DNA from: Pontibacter mangrovi
GTDB lineage: Bacteria; Bacteroidota; Bacteroidia; Cytophagales; Hymenobacteraceae
Length of the DNA: 64,000 nucleotides
Direction: 5' to 3'
Assembly (NCBI RefSeq): GCF_006385705.1
Contig: NZ_VFRQ01000009.1
Location: 92,289 to 156,288 of the forward strand
Every line of letters starts with the position of its first letter. Position 1 is the stretch's first letter. Below the pieces are notes generated by a model, which was not told the DNA's origin, searched no databases, and worked only from the letters and a program-made list of their open reading frames with translations. Position numbers and translations under genes: made by a program. This document shows, in pieces, positions 46,873 to 56,176 of this stretch.

Positions 46873-48402
46873 ATGATCGTACCTGAACGCAGCGCGGGCA
46901 TTCTGCTCCACATCACCTCCCTTCCCTCCCGCTTCGGCATCGGAGATCTGGGGCCGGAGGCGTATACTTTTGCAGACCAGCTGCAGCAGGCGGGGCAGCG
47001 GTACTGGCAAATCCTTCCGCTCAACCCTACCGAGACCAGCTACGGAAACTCGCCCTACAGCAGCCACTCGGCCTTTGCCGGCAACCCGCTGCTCATCAGC
47101 CCGGAGGAACTGGTGCGCGATGGCCTGTTGCACAGCAAGGACCTGCAGCACAACGAGAAGTTCGACGAGGAGCGGGTGGACTTTCGGCAGGTAACTCGGT
47201 ATAAGCACAAGCTGCTGCGCAAGGCCTACAAAAACTTTAGCGAGGAGCTGCCCGATGTGCTCTGGAAAGACTTTGCCCGGTTTCAGAAAGAGCACAAGCT
47301 GTGGCTGCAGGACTATGCCCACTTTGTGGCCTTCAACCAGCACTTCAACCATAAAAGCTGGACTGAGTGGCCACAAGAGCTAAAGTGGCGCGACAAGCAG
47401 GCGGTGGGGCAACTGGCAGAGGAGCTGAGTGAGCAGGTGGAGTATGAGATGTTCCTGCAGTTCCTGTTTTACCGCCAGTGGCAGCGGCTAAAGGACTATT
47501 GCCACAGCAGAGGCATCCTCTTTTTCGGGGACATGCCCTTTTACGTGAGCCACGACAGCGCCGACGTTTGGAGCCACCCTGACATCTTTAAGCTCGATAG
47601 CGAGGGAAAACCGACCGCCGTATCGGGTGTGCCGCCGGATTACTTTAGCGAAACAGGGCAGCTCTGGGGTACGCCGGTATTTGATTGGAAGGTGCTAAAA
47701 GAGCGGGACTTTGATTGGTGGCTGCACCGCGTTGAGCACAACCTGCAGCTATTCAGCCTGCTGCGCCTGGACCACTTCCGGGCTTTCTCGGCTTATTGGG
47801 AAGTGCCCGCCGGCGAAAAGACCGCCATCAACGGCAAATGGGTAAAATCGCCTGGAGCGGCTCTTTTAAAGCTTGTGCAGCAGGAGTTTCAGGAGCTGCC
47901 GATTGTGGCTGAGGACTTGGGCGAGATTGACCAGCCGGTGCGCACCCTGATGGAGAGGTTTAAGCTGCCGGGCATGCGCGTGCTGCTGTTCGCCTTTGGC
48001 GAGGACCTGCCGCAGAGCCTGTACGCCCCGCACAACCACATCCAGAACAGCATTGTGTATACCGGCACCCACGATAACAATACCGTGCGCGGCTGGTACA
48101 AGCACGATGCCTCCAAAGCCGACAGGCACCGGCTGCGCGCCTACAGCACCCATCATATACACCAGAACAACGTGCACCGCATCCTGGACTGGCTGGCTTA
48201 CAGCTCGGTGGCGCAACTGGCGGTGTTGCCCATGCAGGATATACTTGGGCTGGGGCAGCGCCACATCATGAACAAGCCCTCCACCAGCTCCGGGAACTGG
48301 GAGTACCGCCTGCTGCCGCACCAGTTTACAAAAGAGCACATCCAGGAGCTAAAAGAAATGGCCATTCGCTACGGCAGGTATCAGGAGCCTGAAGCAGAAT
48401 AA
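46873..48402 (+). CDS. malQ: 4-alpha-glucanotransferase (amylomaltase)
   Basis: 509 residues, the compact GH77 form. Motifs: RSAGILLHITSLPSRFGIGDLG, YWQILPLNPT, LLRLDHFRAFSAYWEVP (nucleophile), IVAEDLGEIDQPV (acid) and YTGTHDNNTVRGWY. It moves alpha-1,4-glucan segments between maltodextrins and frees glucose, rebalancing chain length for TreY. It lies 179 bp after treY on the same strand. Confidence 0.95.
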   Translation: MIVPERSAGILLHITSLPSRFGIGDLGPEAYTFADQLQQAGQRYWQILPLNPTETSYGNSPYSSHSAFAGNPLLISPEELVRDGLLHSKDLQHNEKFDEERVDFRQVTRYKHKLLRKAYKNFSEELPDVLWKDFARFQKEHKLWLQDYAHFVAFNQHFNHKSWTEWPQELKWRDKQAVGQLAEELSEQVEYEMFLQFLFYRQWQRLKDYCHSRGILFFGDMPFYVSHDSADVWSHPDIFKLDSEGKPTAVSGVPPDYFSETGQLWGTPVFDWKVLKERDFDWWLHRVEHNLQLFSLLRLDHFRAFSAYWEVPAGEKTAINGKWVKSPGAALLKLVQQEFQELPIVAEDLGEIDQPVRTLMERFKLPGMRVLLFAFGEDLPQSLYAPHNHIQNSIVYTGTHDNNTVRGWYKHDASKADRHRLRAYSTHHIHQNNVHRILDWLAYSSVAQLAVLPMQDILGLGQRHIMNKPSTSSGNWEYRLLPHQFTKEHIQELKEMAIRYGRYQEPEAE

Positions 48403-48662
48403 GCTGGTGTTAGGCCAGGCTATACTTGTAGTTTGCAGGCAACCTATAGTATGGATGGATATTGTAAAAAGGGTGAAGGCTGCTGGCATTTGTCTCGCAA
48501 AATATTACCGGGAGAAGTTGGTTCACAAGTGTCCTGCCGCCTAAGCGCATAGGCTTGCCTATCAGCTGATGCTTACGTTGCGTTTTGTTTGTTATTTAGA
48601 GTCAAAGGTTTATCTTAGAGGCATCGCAGCATGTTTCACCCAAACCTCAACCGAACAAAACG

Positions 48663-49220
48663 ATGGCACAGCAAAGCAGGCAGCTTACCTTGGGGGCAAA
48701 GGCCCAGAACTTTGCCCTTTTAGATATGATAACCGGCAACCTGGTGTCGCTGGAAGAGGCCGCCTCCCCTAAGGCCACCGTGATCATGTTTATCTGCAAC
48801 CACTGCCCCTATGTGGAACACATTCTGCCAGCCCTTGTAGAAATAGCCCGAACCTACCAGGCACGAGGGGTAAGTTTTATCGCCATCAACGCCAACGACG
48901 CCAGCCAGTACCCACAGGACGGGCCGGACCACATGAAGGAACTTGCCAAACAAATGCAGTTCCCGTTCCCTTACCTCTACGACCAGACACAGCAGGTAGC
49001 CCGCACCTATCAGGCTGCGTGTACCCCCGAGTTTTTTGTGTATGACGGTGGCCTCCGCCTCTGTTACCATGGCCAGTTCGACAGTTCCAGACCAAAGAAT
49101 GACATCGCTGTCACCGGGGAGGACCTACGCCATGCCTTGGATGCCCTCTTGGCTGGCAGGCCAGTGCCGGCGCAACAGCGCCCCGGCATAGGCTGCAGCA
49201 TCAAGTGGCGGGTAGCTTAA
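48663..49220 (+). CDS. thioredoxin-fold redoxin (AhpC/TSA-like)
   Basis: 185 residues. Redoxin fold with FALLDMITGNLVSLEE, redox motif FICNHCPYV (CNHC) and QAACTPEFFVYD (cis-Pro region). No signal peptide, so cytoplasmic. This subgroup is widespread but its substrate is not known. The 3' end overlaps the convergent L,D-transpeptidase gene by 4 bp, with no terminator between. Confidence 0.88.
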   Translation: MAQQSRQLTLGAKAQNFALLDMITGNLVSLEEAASPKATVIMFICNHCPYVEHILPALVEIARTYQARGVSFIAINANDASQYPQDGPDHMKELAKQMQFPFPYLYDQTQQVARTYQAACTPEFFVYDGGLRLCYHGQFDSSRPKNDIAVTGEDLRHALDALLAGRPVPAQQRPGIGCSIKWRVA

Positions 49221-50050
49221 GCCTGCTCCGGTGAGGGCAGGTCTGCTTTGTGCTCGCTCACGAGTTCTTTCATGGCTGTTACGTGGTCCAGGTACTGCGA
49301 GGTATACTTGTCGTTTGCCGCGTGCACGTACATGGTCGTGCCTCCCTTTACTGCATTGATCACGTCTTCGTGCTCCTCCATGGGTATGGCCGGGCATCCC
49401 AGGCTGCGGCCCAGGCGGCCTGCCTGATCAATAAAATCCTCCGTGGCATAGTCAGCGCCGTGAACCACAATGCAGCGGTCGCGGGCATTGGTGTTAAAGC
49501 CCTCGTCCAGCCCATCCAGGCGAAGCGAGAGGCCGTGCTTGCCGTAATAGGTGTCGGATGTGACGTAAAAGCCAATGCTGCTCATGTACGAGCCGCTATC
49601 GTTCGAGAAGCTCTCGGCAAACTCATTGCCCGAGTTTCGGCCATGCGACACATACGTATTAAACAAAAGCACCTTCTTCTCCACATCCACTACCCAAAGC
49701 CGCTTCTCGTTAGAGGACTTCGTAAAATCCACAATAGTGATGTAGGGCTTGCCTGACACTTCGTTGTTGTGGCGCATGTTGTAGTAGCCCGTTAAGGCTT
49801 TGTTAAACACTTCAAAGCGCAGCCCCGTTTCCTGCAGTTGCATGTGGCTGTAGAGGTTGTAGGCAACCTGGTTAAAACGCATCAGTTTCACGTTGGCCAT
49901 GCGGCGCTTCAGCATTTCTGGTTTGGTACCCGGCGTGGCATTTCCTGTTTGCACAGGCGTGGCCACCGGTGCGAGCACAAGCGGCGCAAACAGGGGCAAC
50001 AGGTTTCGCTTCAGCTTCCGCCGCATATATCTCCATCTTGGCTTTCTCAT
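49217..50050 (-). CDS. murein L,D-transpeptidase catalytic domain family protein
   Basis: 277 residues from ATG 50050. An internal ATG at 50026 has a better GGAG ribosome site and also fits. A basic N-terminus and hydrophobic run (NLLPLFAPLVLAPVA) serve as export signal. The catalytic motif is IVVHGADYATEDF...GRLGRSLGCPAIP, with His, Ser-x-Gly-Cys as in YkuD-type enzymes, in the branch annotated as murein L,D-transpeptidase catalytic domain family. It probably acts on peptidoglycan stem peptides in the periplasm. Confidence 0.85.
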   Translation of the reverse strand: MRKPRWRYMRRKLKRNLLPLFAPLVLAPVATPVQTGNATPGTKPEMLKRRMANVKLMRFNQVAYNLYSHMQLQETGLRFEVFNKALTGYYNMRHNNEVSGKPYITIVDFTKSSNEKRLWVVDVEKKVLLFNTYVSHGRNSGNEFAESFSNDSGSYMSSIGFYVTSDTYYGKHGLSLRLDGLDEGFNTNARDRCIVVHGADYATEDFIDQAGRLGRSLGCPAIPMEEHEDVINAVKGGTTMYVHAANDKYTSQYLDHVTAMKELVSEHKADLPSPEQA

Positions 50051-50372
50051 CTCTTCAGAATATTATACTTACAGATTTTACGGCCATGCGCCACTACGGT
50101 TTAAAAACAACGGTGCTTACAGTTCTTCCCACCCACCTGTTGCACGATGCTCGCCGCCTGCCCTGAAGCTTTGCGGCCAGCCGTGCTTGCCTCTGGCAGC
50201 GCTGGCTGCCTGTGCGTTTCGTGAACACCAAGTTAGCTGGTAAAAAGGCACCTTCATCCTTGGTTTGCCCTTAATTGCCTGGGAAAAGCGTGTTCTTTCT
50301 GCCCAAGGTTACAGCCACAGTGGCCGATATTGCTTATATTTACAGGGATACACAACCAAAAACCATTTGCCT
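50051..50372. other. divergent intergenic region between the transpeptidase and ppx-family genes
   Basis: 322 bp. Near its right end ATTGC...TATATTTA (about 50327-50341) weakly resembles the promoter consensus for the next gene. No other structure was seen. Confidence 0.4.
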
Positions 50373-51272
50373 TTGAAGTTAGCTGCCATAGATATAGGGT
50401 CTAATGCGGTGAGATGCCAGATCTCCAGCGTACTGAATCAGCACGGGAGAGTTTTCTTTAAAAAAGTAGAATACATCCGCTACGCCATCCGTTTTGGCGA
50501 GGATGTGTTTAATACCGGCTACATCAGCGACCTGAAAATTGAGAAGTTTGTAAAGCTACTGAAAGCCCTGCAGCTGCTGCTGGATGTGCACGACGTAGAC
50601 CACTATATGATCTGCGCCACCTCGGCCATGCGCAGCTCGCTAAATGCCCCGGAGATAATTGAGCGGGTGCGCGAAGAAGTGGGCATGGAGATACAGGTTA
50701 TCGACGGGGAGACCGAAGCTGACCTGATCAACAAGGTTATCTATAATTTCCTGGATGAGCGCAACTACCTGCACATCGACGTGGGCGGCGGCAGCACCGA
50801 GTTCAACATCTATGTGAACCGGGAGAAAATGGCGTCGCAGTCGTTTGAGCAGGGCTCTATCCGCCACATGCATGGCCGCGACTCTGAGGAAATGTGGAAC
50901 AGCATGCGCACCTGGATCGAGACCAACGCGAAGAAGTATCACCTTTCGCGCGCCATCGGCACGGGCGGCAACATCAACAAGATCTATGAAATTGCCGGTA
51001 AATCTTCTGGCAAGCCTATTTTCCGGAAGCAGATCGAGGAAGTGGCCAGCTACATTGCCAGCCTAAGTATGGAGCAGCGCATCACAGACCTCCTCTTAAA
51101 CCCGGACCGCGCCGATGTGATTGTGCCTGCCTCCGAAATATACCTTTCGGCCATGAAATGGGCTAAGCTGGAAAGTATGATCGTGCCAGCCGTGGGCCTC
51201 AAAGACGGTATGCTGCACTCCCTCTACGAGCGCTACCACCCCGAGCGGTTTGTAATTACCAAGATCAGCTAA
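50373..51272 (+). CDS. Ppx/GppA family phosphatase (exopolyphosphatase-like)
   Basis: 299 residues from a TTG at 50373. The longer frame upstream has no family similarity, and homologues start M-K-L-A-A-I-D-I-G-S-N, which TTG-AAG-TTA reproduces. ASKHA ATPase-fold motifs: AAIDIGSNAVR (phosphate 1), VIDGETEADLINKVI and LHIDVGGGSTEFNIY (phosphate 2). Only the catalytic pair of domains is present, with no HD domain. Such proteins hydrolyse polyphosphate or pppGpp. It faces ppk1 convergently, so synthesis and breakdown of polyphosphate are encoded side by side. Confidence 0.88.
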   Translation: MKLAAIDIGSNAVRCQISSVLNQHGRVFFKKVEYIRYAIRFGEDVFNTGYISDLKIEKFVKLLKALQLLLDVHDVDHYMICATSAMRSSLNAPEIIERVREEVGMEIQVIDGETEADLINKVIYNFLDERNYLHIDVGGGSTEFNIYVNREKMASQSFEQGSIRHMHGRDSEEMWNSMRTWIETNAKKYHLSRAIGTGGNINKIYEIAGKSSGKPIFRKQIEEVASYIASLSMEQRITDLLLNPDRADVIVPASEIYLSAMKWAKLESMIVPAVGLKDGMLHSLYERYHPERFVITKIS

Positions 51273-51278
51273 TAGTAA

Positions 51279-51361
51279 TTGTCCGGTATTCGTTGTTTGT
51301 GCAGGTAGTACATGTTTTAAAACATCATACTTGCTACAAACCCGCAACGGATACCGGACAA
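51279..51361. terminator. long inverted repeat between ppx-type gene and ppk1
   Basis: TTGTCCGGTAT...GTTTGT (51279-51300) pairs with ACAAAC...ATACCGGACAA (51336-51361), one mismatch and a 4-nt bulge. In the loop is a perfect 14-nt palindrome (ATGTTTT/AAAACAT). It fills the convergent gap; probably a bidirectional terminator, though T-runs are absent. Confidence 0.6.
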
Positions 51362-51368
51362 CCCATAC

Positions 51369-53468
51369 TTACACCAGGTCCAGTTCTTCGGTAGCGTAGG
51401 CCTTGTTGAAAAAGAGCTTGTGGATGTCCACCAGTTCCTCGTTGGCACCGGCGCGGCGCCTTACGTACGTGCCGTCCTCCCGCATACTATAAGAGTTCTG
51501 GTTATCCAGCAGGTTATAGTACAGGATGTTGATGGCCTCCCGCTTCAGCTCTGCGTTAGTGATGAGGAAGAGCGCCTCGATACGGCGGTCGAAGCTGCGC
51601 ACCATCATATCGGCGCTGCCGCTGTACACTTTCGGGTCGCCGTTGTTGTGGAAGTAGTACAGGCGCGAGTGCTCCAGGTACTCCCCCACGATGCTTTTCA
51701 CGGTGATGTTCTCACTCAGGTCTTCGCGGCCCGGGCGCAGGCAGCAGATGCCCCGCACAATGAGCTTTACCGGCGCACCCGCCCTGGAAGCCTTGTACAG
51801 TTCATCAATCACCTCTTTGTCCTCCAGCGAGTTTATTTTGATCACGATGCCGCTTTTCAACCCTTTTTTGGCGTTGCGGGCCTCGTGCCGGATCAGCTCG
51901 ATCAGGTGGCTGCGCATGCCCTTTGGAGACGTGATCAGGTATTTATACTCGTTAGGCCGGGAGTGGCCGGTGATAACGTTAAAGAACTCCGACACGTCGT
52001 GGGCATAGATCTCATTTGTCGTCAGCAGGCTCACGTCGGAGTACAGGCGGGCCGTCTGCTCGTTGTAGTTGCCGCTGCCAATGTGCACGTAGCGCGTCAC
52101 CTTCTCCCCTTCCTTGCGGATGATCATCATCATTTTGGTGTGCGTTTTATACTTGCTGATGCCGTAGATCACAAAACACCCGGCTTTCTCCAGACGCTCT
52201 CCCTCTTTGATGTTGCGCTCCTCATCAAAGCGCGCCTTCACCTCGAACAGCACCGATACGTGCTTCCCGTTCTCAGCCGCTTTCAGGAGGGCTGCCGTGA
52301 CACGGCTTTGGTCTGCCAGGCGGTAAATCGTCTGCTTTATCCCCAGCACCGAGGGGTCCTCGGCGGCGCGCTCCAGCAGGTTTACCACCGGCTCCATGCT
52401 GTTGTAAGGGTGGTGCAGCAGCACATCGTGCTCTTTCAGGTACTCAAACATGTCCACGCCATCGCTAGGCAGGCTAACCGGAAGCACCGAGGCTGGTTGC
52501 CTAAAGCCGCGGTCCTTAAACTGGCGGTGGTTCACGATCTGCCACAGGCCGCGCAAATCCAGCTGGCTGTTGATGGTAAACACGTTGGCATTGTCGATCA
52601 CCCAGCGCTCCTTCAGGATCTTCATCATAAACTGCGAGGGATTCCGCTCTACCTCCAGGCGCACCACGCGGCCTTTTTTGCGCGTTTTCAGCTTAGCTTT
52701 GATCTCCTGCACAAAGTCCGCCTCCAGGTCATCCGACTCTTCCAGGGTGAAGTCGCCGTTGCGGGTAATCCGGAACAGGTTTACAGAAACGATCTCCACG
52801 TTGCGGAACAGCTTCTTGATCTTCCAGCGCACAATCTCCTCAATAGCCACAAAAATGATCTTGTCTTTGCGGTTGATCTCGTAAAAACGGGCCAGGTTCT
52901 GCGGTATCTGCACAAAAGTTACCCTGTCCTGCGGCTTGCCCTCGTCGGTTACCCGGGTTACCACGCCAAAGGTTAGCAGCTGGTTCATGAGCAGCGGAAA
53001 GCCGTGGTAGTTATCAAAAACCATGGGCGTGAGCAGCGGGTACAGCGTGTTCTTAAAGTAGGAGTCTACTTTTTTCTGCTCGATCTCCGTCAGTTCGTTT
53101 ACCTTCAGTATGTCAAAGCCGTTCTTGGCGAATAGCGGCTTCAGCTCGTTGTTGAAGGTCAGGTACTGGTCGTTTACAAAGCGGTGGGCGTAATCGAGCA
53201 GCTTCTTTCGGAAGGGCAGCTCGCGCAGGCCGGAGTAGTCGGTACGCTCTTTTCCGTAGTCGAGGTAATTGTACAAGCTACCCACCCGGATCATAAAAAA
53301 CTCGTCGAGGTTAGACGAGGTAATGGCCAGAAACTTCAGCCTGTCGAAAAGGCTTTTGCCGGCATCGCGGGCCTGGTCCAGCACGCGGTAGTTAAAGCGC
53401 AGCCAGCTCAGGTCGCGGCTAATGTACTTACTTTTCTTTATCTGGTCAGAAACCTTACTGATAAGCAT
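51369..53468 (-). CDS. ppk1: polyphosphate kinase 1
   Basis: 699 residues, normal Ppk1 length. N-terminal YISRDLSWLRFNYRVLDQA and ITSSNLDEFFMIRVG, central HHPYNSMEPV, the phospholipase D-like active loops with YKTHTKMMMIIR (phospho-His) and HIGSGNYNEQTARLYSDVSL, and a second His loop LYYFHNNGDPKVYSGSADMM. It makes polyphosphate from ATP. Convergent with the Ppx/GppA gene; divergent from a DUF5996 gene. Confidence 0.96.
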   Translation of the reverse strand: MLISKVSDQIKKSKYISRDLSWLRFNYRVLDQARDAGKSLFDRLKFLAITSSNLDEFFMIRVGSLYNYLDYGKERTDYSGLRELPFRKKLLDYAHRFVNDQYLTFNNELKPLFAKNGFDILKVNELTEIEQKKVDSYFKNTLYPLLTPMVFDNYHGFPLLMNQLLTFGVVTRVTDEGKPQDRVTFVQIPQNLARFYEINRKDKIIFVAIEEIVRWKIKKLFRNVEIVSVNLFRITRNGDFTLEESDDLEADFVQEIKAKLKTRKKGRVVRLEVERNPSQFMMKILKERWVIDNANVFTINSQLDLRGLWQIVNHRQFKDRGFRQPASVLPVSLPSDGVDMFEYLKEHDVLLHHPYNSMEPVVNLLERAAEDPSVLGIKQTIYRLADQSRVTAALLKAAENGKHVSVLFEVKARFDEERNIKEGERLEKAGCFVIYGISKYKTHTKMMMIIRKEGEKVTRYVHIGSGNYNEQTARLYSDVSLLTTNEIYAHDVSEFFNVITGHSRPNEYKYLITSPKGMRSHLIELIRHEARNAKKGLKSGIVIKINSLEDKEVIDELYKASRAGAPVKLIVRGICCLRPGREDLSENITVKSIVGEYLEHSRLYYFHNNGDPKVYSGSADMMVRSFDRRIEALFLITNAELKREAINILYYNLLDNQNSYSMREDGTYVRRRAGANEELVDIHKLFFNKAYATEELDLV

Positions 53469-53658
53469 GTCTTCTATATTTTTAGGCGCCCGCCCCCTTG
53501 TTTTCGGTGCCTGGCCCCGCTGTATTTCCTAAACCCAAAATATAAGGATAAAGTATAGCTTATGCCTCATATTGCTGAAAATTTCTTTCGTACCGGGTTT
53601 CCGGCCGCACCCCTGGGCAAATAGCCGCGTACAAGCAGTAGCATCAACCAAAACTGCC

Positions 53659-54600
53659 ATGTCATCAGCTACCGCCATACCACCTGTTCTGGATGAGTTT
53701 CCGCCACTGCCCCTGGAGGAGTGGGAGAGCACCAAAGATACGCTTCATTTATACTTGCAGGTCATCGGCAAAATCCGGCTCAAGCTGATGCCGCGCCGCA
53801 ACCACTGGTGGAACGTGACGCTGTACGTAAGCAGCCGCGGTTTGGCTACAGGCCCCATCCCCTATAAGTTTTATACGTTTGAGTGTGCGTTCGATTTCAT
53901 TGACCACCAGCTAACCATTTGCACCAGCACCGGCGCTACAGAAAGCATCCCCTTGCAGGATGGCCTGAGCGTGGCTGCGTTCTATGAACAGGTGATGAAG
54001 GCGCTGGAGGTGCTCGGCATTCACGTGACGCTTCAGGCCACACCCTACGACAATAAAAGCACCATCCCGTTTGCGCAGGACCATACCCATGCCACCTATC
54101 ACCCCGAGCAGGTGCACCGCTACTGGCGCGTGCTGGTTACCGTAGACCAGGTCTTAAAAGAGTTCAGCGGCCGCTTCTACGGCAAAACCTGCCCGGTGCA
54201 GCTCTACTGGCACCACCTCGACCTGACGGTAACGCGCTTTTCCGGCAAGCGGGTGCCCGTAAACCCCGACGCCAGCCAGGTGGAAAAAGATGCCTACTCG
54301 CATGAAGTAGTTAGCTTCGGTTTTTGGCCCGGCGACGACCAGGTGCGGTTTCCGGCTTTTTACTCGTATACTTTCCCCTCACCGGAGGGACTGGACAAAG
54401 AGCCGCTGCAGCCGGCGCAGGCCAGCTGGGTAGACAGCAACGGAAGCCCCATGGCTGTGCTTAACTACGAGGAACTGCGCCAACTGAGCAACCCGCGGCA
54501 GGCCCTGCTCAACTTCCTGGAAAGCGCCTACCAGGCAGGCGCCCGGCTGGCCAAGTGGCCCGTGGAGGAATTAACGGTGCCGCCCTTGGAGGCGCTGTAG
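53659..54600 (+). CDS. DUF5996 family protein
   Basis: 313 residues from ATG 53659. It matches the family opening FPPLPLEEWESTKDTLHLYLQVIGKIRLKLMPRRNHWWNVTLYVSSRGL, then LYWHHLDLTVTRFSGKR and YSHEVVSFGFWPGD. Soluble, no signal peptide. Function unknown; several conserved His/Trp/Asp hint at an enzyme or ligand-binding protein. Single gene, divergent from ppk1. Confidence 0.88.
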   Translation: MSSATAIPPVLDEFPPLPLEEWESTKDTLHLYLQVIGKIRLKLMPRRNHWWNVTLYVSSRGLATGPIPYKFYTFECAFDFIDHQLTICTSTGATESIPLQDGLSVAAFYEQVMKALEVLGIHVTLQATPYDNKSTIPFAQDHTHATYHPEQVHRYWRVLVTVDQVLKEFSGRFYGKTCPVQLYWHHLDLTVTRFSGKRVPVNPDASQVEKDAYSHEVVSFGFWPGDDQVRFPAFYSYTFPSPEGLDKEPLQPAQASWVDSNGSPMAVLNYEELRQLSNPRQALLNFLESAYQAGARLAKWPVEELTVPPLEAL

Positions 54601-54689
54601 GCATGAATTACCTATCAAAAAGTATGAATTACAAGTTGCGATGAACACCCTACCCCATCGGAGAGGGAAATCATGTTACAAATATGAGA

Positions 54690-54758
54690 ATTCCCCTCCT
54701 CTGGACTACCGAGAACGGGAGTTAGAAGGTAGCGAGCGTAGCTCTAAGGGCTGGGTTT
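54690..54758 (-). repeat. dispersed intergenic repeat, copy 2
   Basis: Reverse-complement counterpart of 31503-31571; the end TAGTCCAGAGGAGGGGAAT is identical over 19 bp on the minus strand. It lies in the 275-bp gap before the helicase gene. A shorter relative (AAACCCACCCCT ... GAGAGGG) occurs at 57442-57470. Confidence 0.7.
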
Positions 54759-54835
54759 ATACCTGCACACCAACTAGAAGGGCATCCTGAACAAAGTATA
54801 AAGTATAGGTATCGGTCGTTCTAAAGTATAAGCCT

Positions 54836-54843
54836 TATCTTTG
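54836..54843 (+). promoter_or_regulatory. -7 promoter element of the DEAD-box helicase gene
   Basis: TATCTTTG fits TAnnTTTG, 32 bp before the ATG. No clear TTG at -33; two overlapping AAGTATA heptamers and a third lie just upstream. Confidence 0.5.
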
Positions 54844-54875
54844 CAGGCCTTTTAGACACTATAAACAGCAACCTC

Positions 54876-56018
54876 ATGTCTTTTTCCTCCCTTGGCTTGT
54901 CGGCTCCCCTGGTACGCGCAGTAGAGACGCAGCACTATACTTCGCCCTATCCCATTCAACAGCAAGCCATTCCTGCCATGCTGCAGGGAAAAGACATACT
55001 TGGTTTGGCGCAAACCGGCTCCGGCAAAACGGCCAGCTACGTGCTGCCCATCCTGGAGGTACTGCAGCGCAAGGCTCCCACTCAAAACAGGGCAGTGCCT
55101 ATACTGGTACTGGTGCCGACACGCGAACTGGCCATGCAGGTAGCCCAAGTGCTGCAATCCTTTGCTGCCGACCTGCCGCGCCAGGTAAAGTCGATGGCGG
55201 TGTTTGGAGGTGTATCGGTTAACCCGCAGATGATGAAGCTGCACGGCACCGACGTACTGATTGCCACCCCTGGCCGCCTGCTGGACCTGGTGGACCGCAA
55301 AGCCCTACAGCTATCGGAGGTGGAAGTGCTGGTGCTGGATGAGGCAGATAAAATGCTGCACCTTGGCTTTAAGGAAGAGATGGAGAAGATCTTTGCGCTG
55401 CTGCCAGCCAGGCGTCAGAACGTGCTCTTTTCCGCTACCCTGCATGAGGAAGTGGCTTTTCTGGTGGCTGATATGCTGCACAACCCGATAAAGATCAAAA
55501 TTGAGGAAGAAGCCGTTGTACCGGAGCTGATCAACCAGATGGCCTACCAGGTGGCCGCCGAGCGCAAAGGGCCCTTGCTGCGCTACCTTATCAAGCAGCA
55601 TGACATGCAACAGGTGCTGGTGTTTGCCTCGTCTATCCGGACGGCTAATAACGTGGTGGGTAAGCTTGTAAAGAACGGCATAGAGGCGGCCGCCTTTCAC
55701 GGGGACAAGAGCCAGGGCGCCCGCACCGAGGCGCTGCGCCGGTTTAAGGCTGGCAACGTGCGCGTACTGGTCGCCACCGACCTGGCCGCACGCGGCATCG
55801 ACATCAAATTCCTGCCCCACGTGATCAATTATGAACTGCCCCGCTCCCCCAAAGACTACGTGCACCGCATAGGCCGCACGGGTCGTGCCGAAACCTCCGG
55901 CGAAGCGCTCTCCCTTATCTCTCCAGACGAAGAGCATCACTTTAAGGTGATCCAGAAAAAGATGGGCAAGCGCGTGCCGATGACCCCGACAGATGACATC
56001 GACCTGGCTAGGTTTTAG
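54876..56018 (+). CDS. DEAD-box RNA helicase
   Basis: 380 residues, a minimal two-domain helicase with almost no tail. Motifs in order: Q motif (YPIQQQAIP), AQTGSGKT (I), PTRELAMQV (Ia), TPGRLLDL (Ib), LDEADKM (II), FSATLH (III), VFASSIRTA (IV), ATDLAARGIDI (V) and HRIGRTGRA (VI). RhlE-like in layout. It unwinds RNA in ribosome assembly or mRNA decay; which one cannot be told from the core alone. Confidence 0.94.
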   Translation: MSFSSLGLSAPLVRAVETQHYTSPYPIQQQAIPAMLQGKDILGLAQTGSGKTASYVLPILEVLQRKAPTQNRAVPILVLVPTRELAMQVAQVLQSFAADLPRQVKSMAVFGGVSVNPQMMKLHGTDVLIATPGRLLDLVDRKALQLSEVEVLVLDEADKMLHLGFKEEMEKIFALLPARRQNVLFSATLHEEVAFLVADMLHNPIKIKIEEEAVVPELINQMAYQVAAERKGPLLRYLIKQHDMQQVLVFASSIRTANNVVGKLVKNGIEAAAFHGDKSQGARTEALRRFKAGNVRVLVATDLAARGIDIKFLPHVINYELPRSPKDYVHRIGRTGRAETSGEALSLISPDEEHHFKVIQKKMGKRVPMTPTDDIDLARF

Positions 56019-56057
56019 GAAGAAAATAATCAGGAATTGCCGAGTAATATTATTCTG

Positions 56058-56141
56058 TCATTCTGAAAGAATCCCGGTAAAAGCTGTAGTGGTGCATGAC
56101 CAGACTTTATTGAGTTCGCCCACAAGATCCTTTCAGGATGA
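56058..56141. repeat. inverted-repeat intergenic element
   Basis: TCATTCTGAAAGAATC (56058-56073) and GATCCTTTCAGGATGA (56126-56141) are imperfect inverted 16-mers (14 of 16 pair) around 52 bp. Sequences of this TCATNCTGAAAGNATC form are, in my experience, common between genes in this part of the phylum. Confidence 0.5.
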
Positions 56142-56176
56142 GAAAAATATGCTATTGAACTTGTGAAGATGAACGT

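Noticed and set aside
51420..52976. 518-codon open frame on the plus strand
   Set aside because: Antisense to ppk1, composition typical of a shadow frame.
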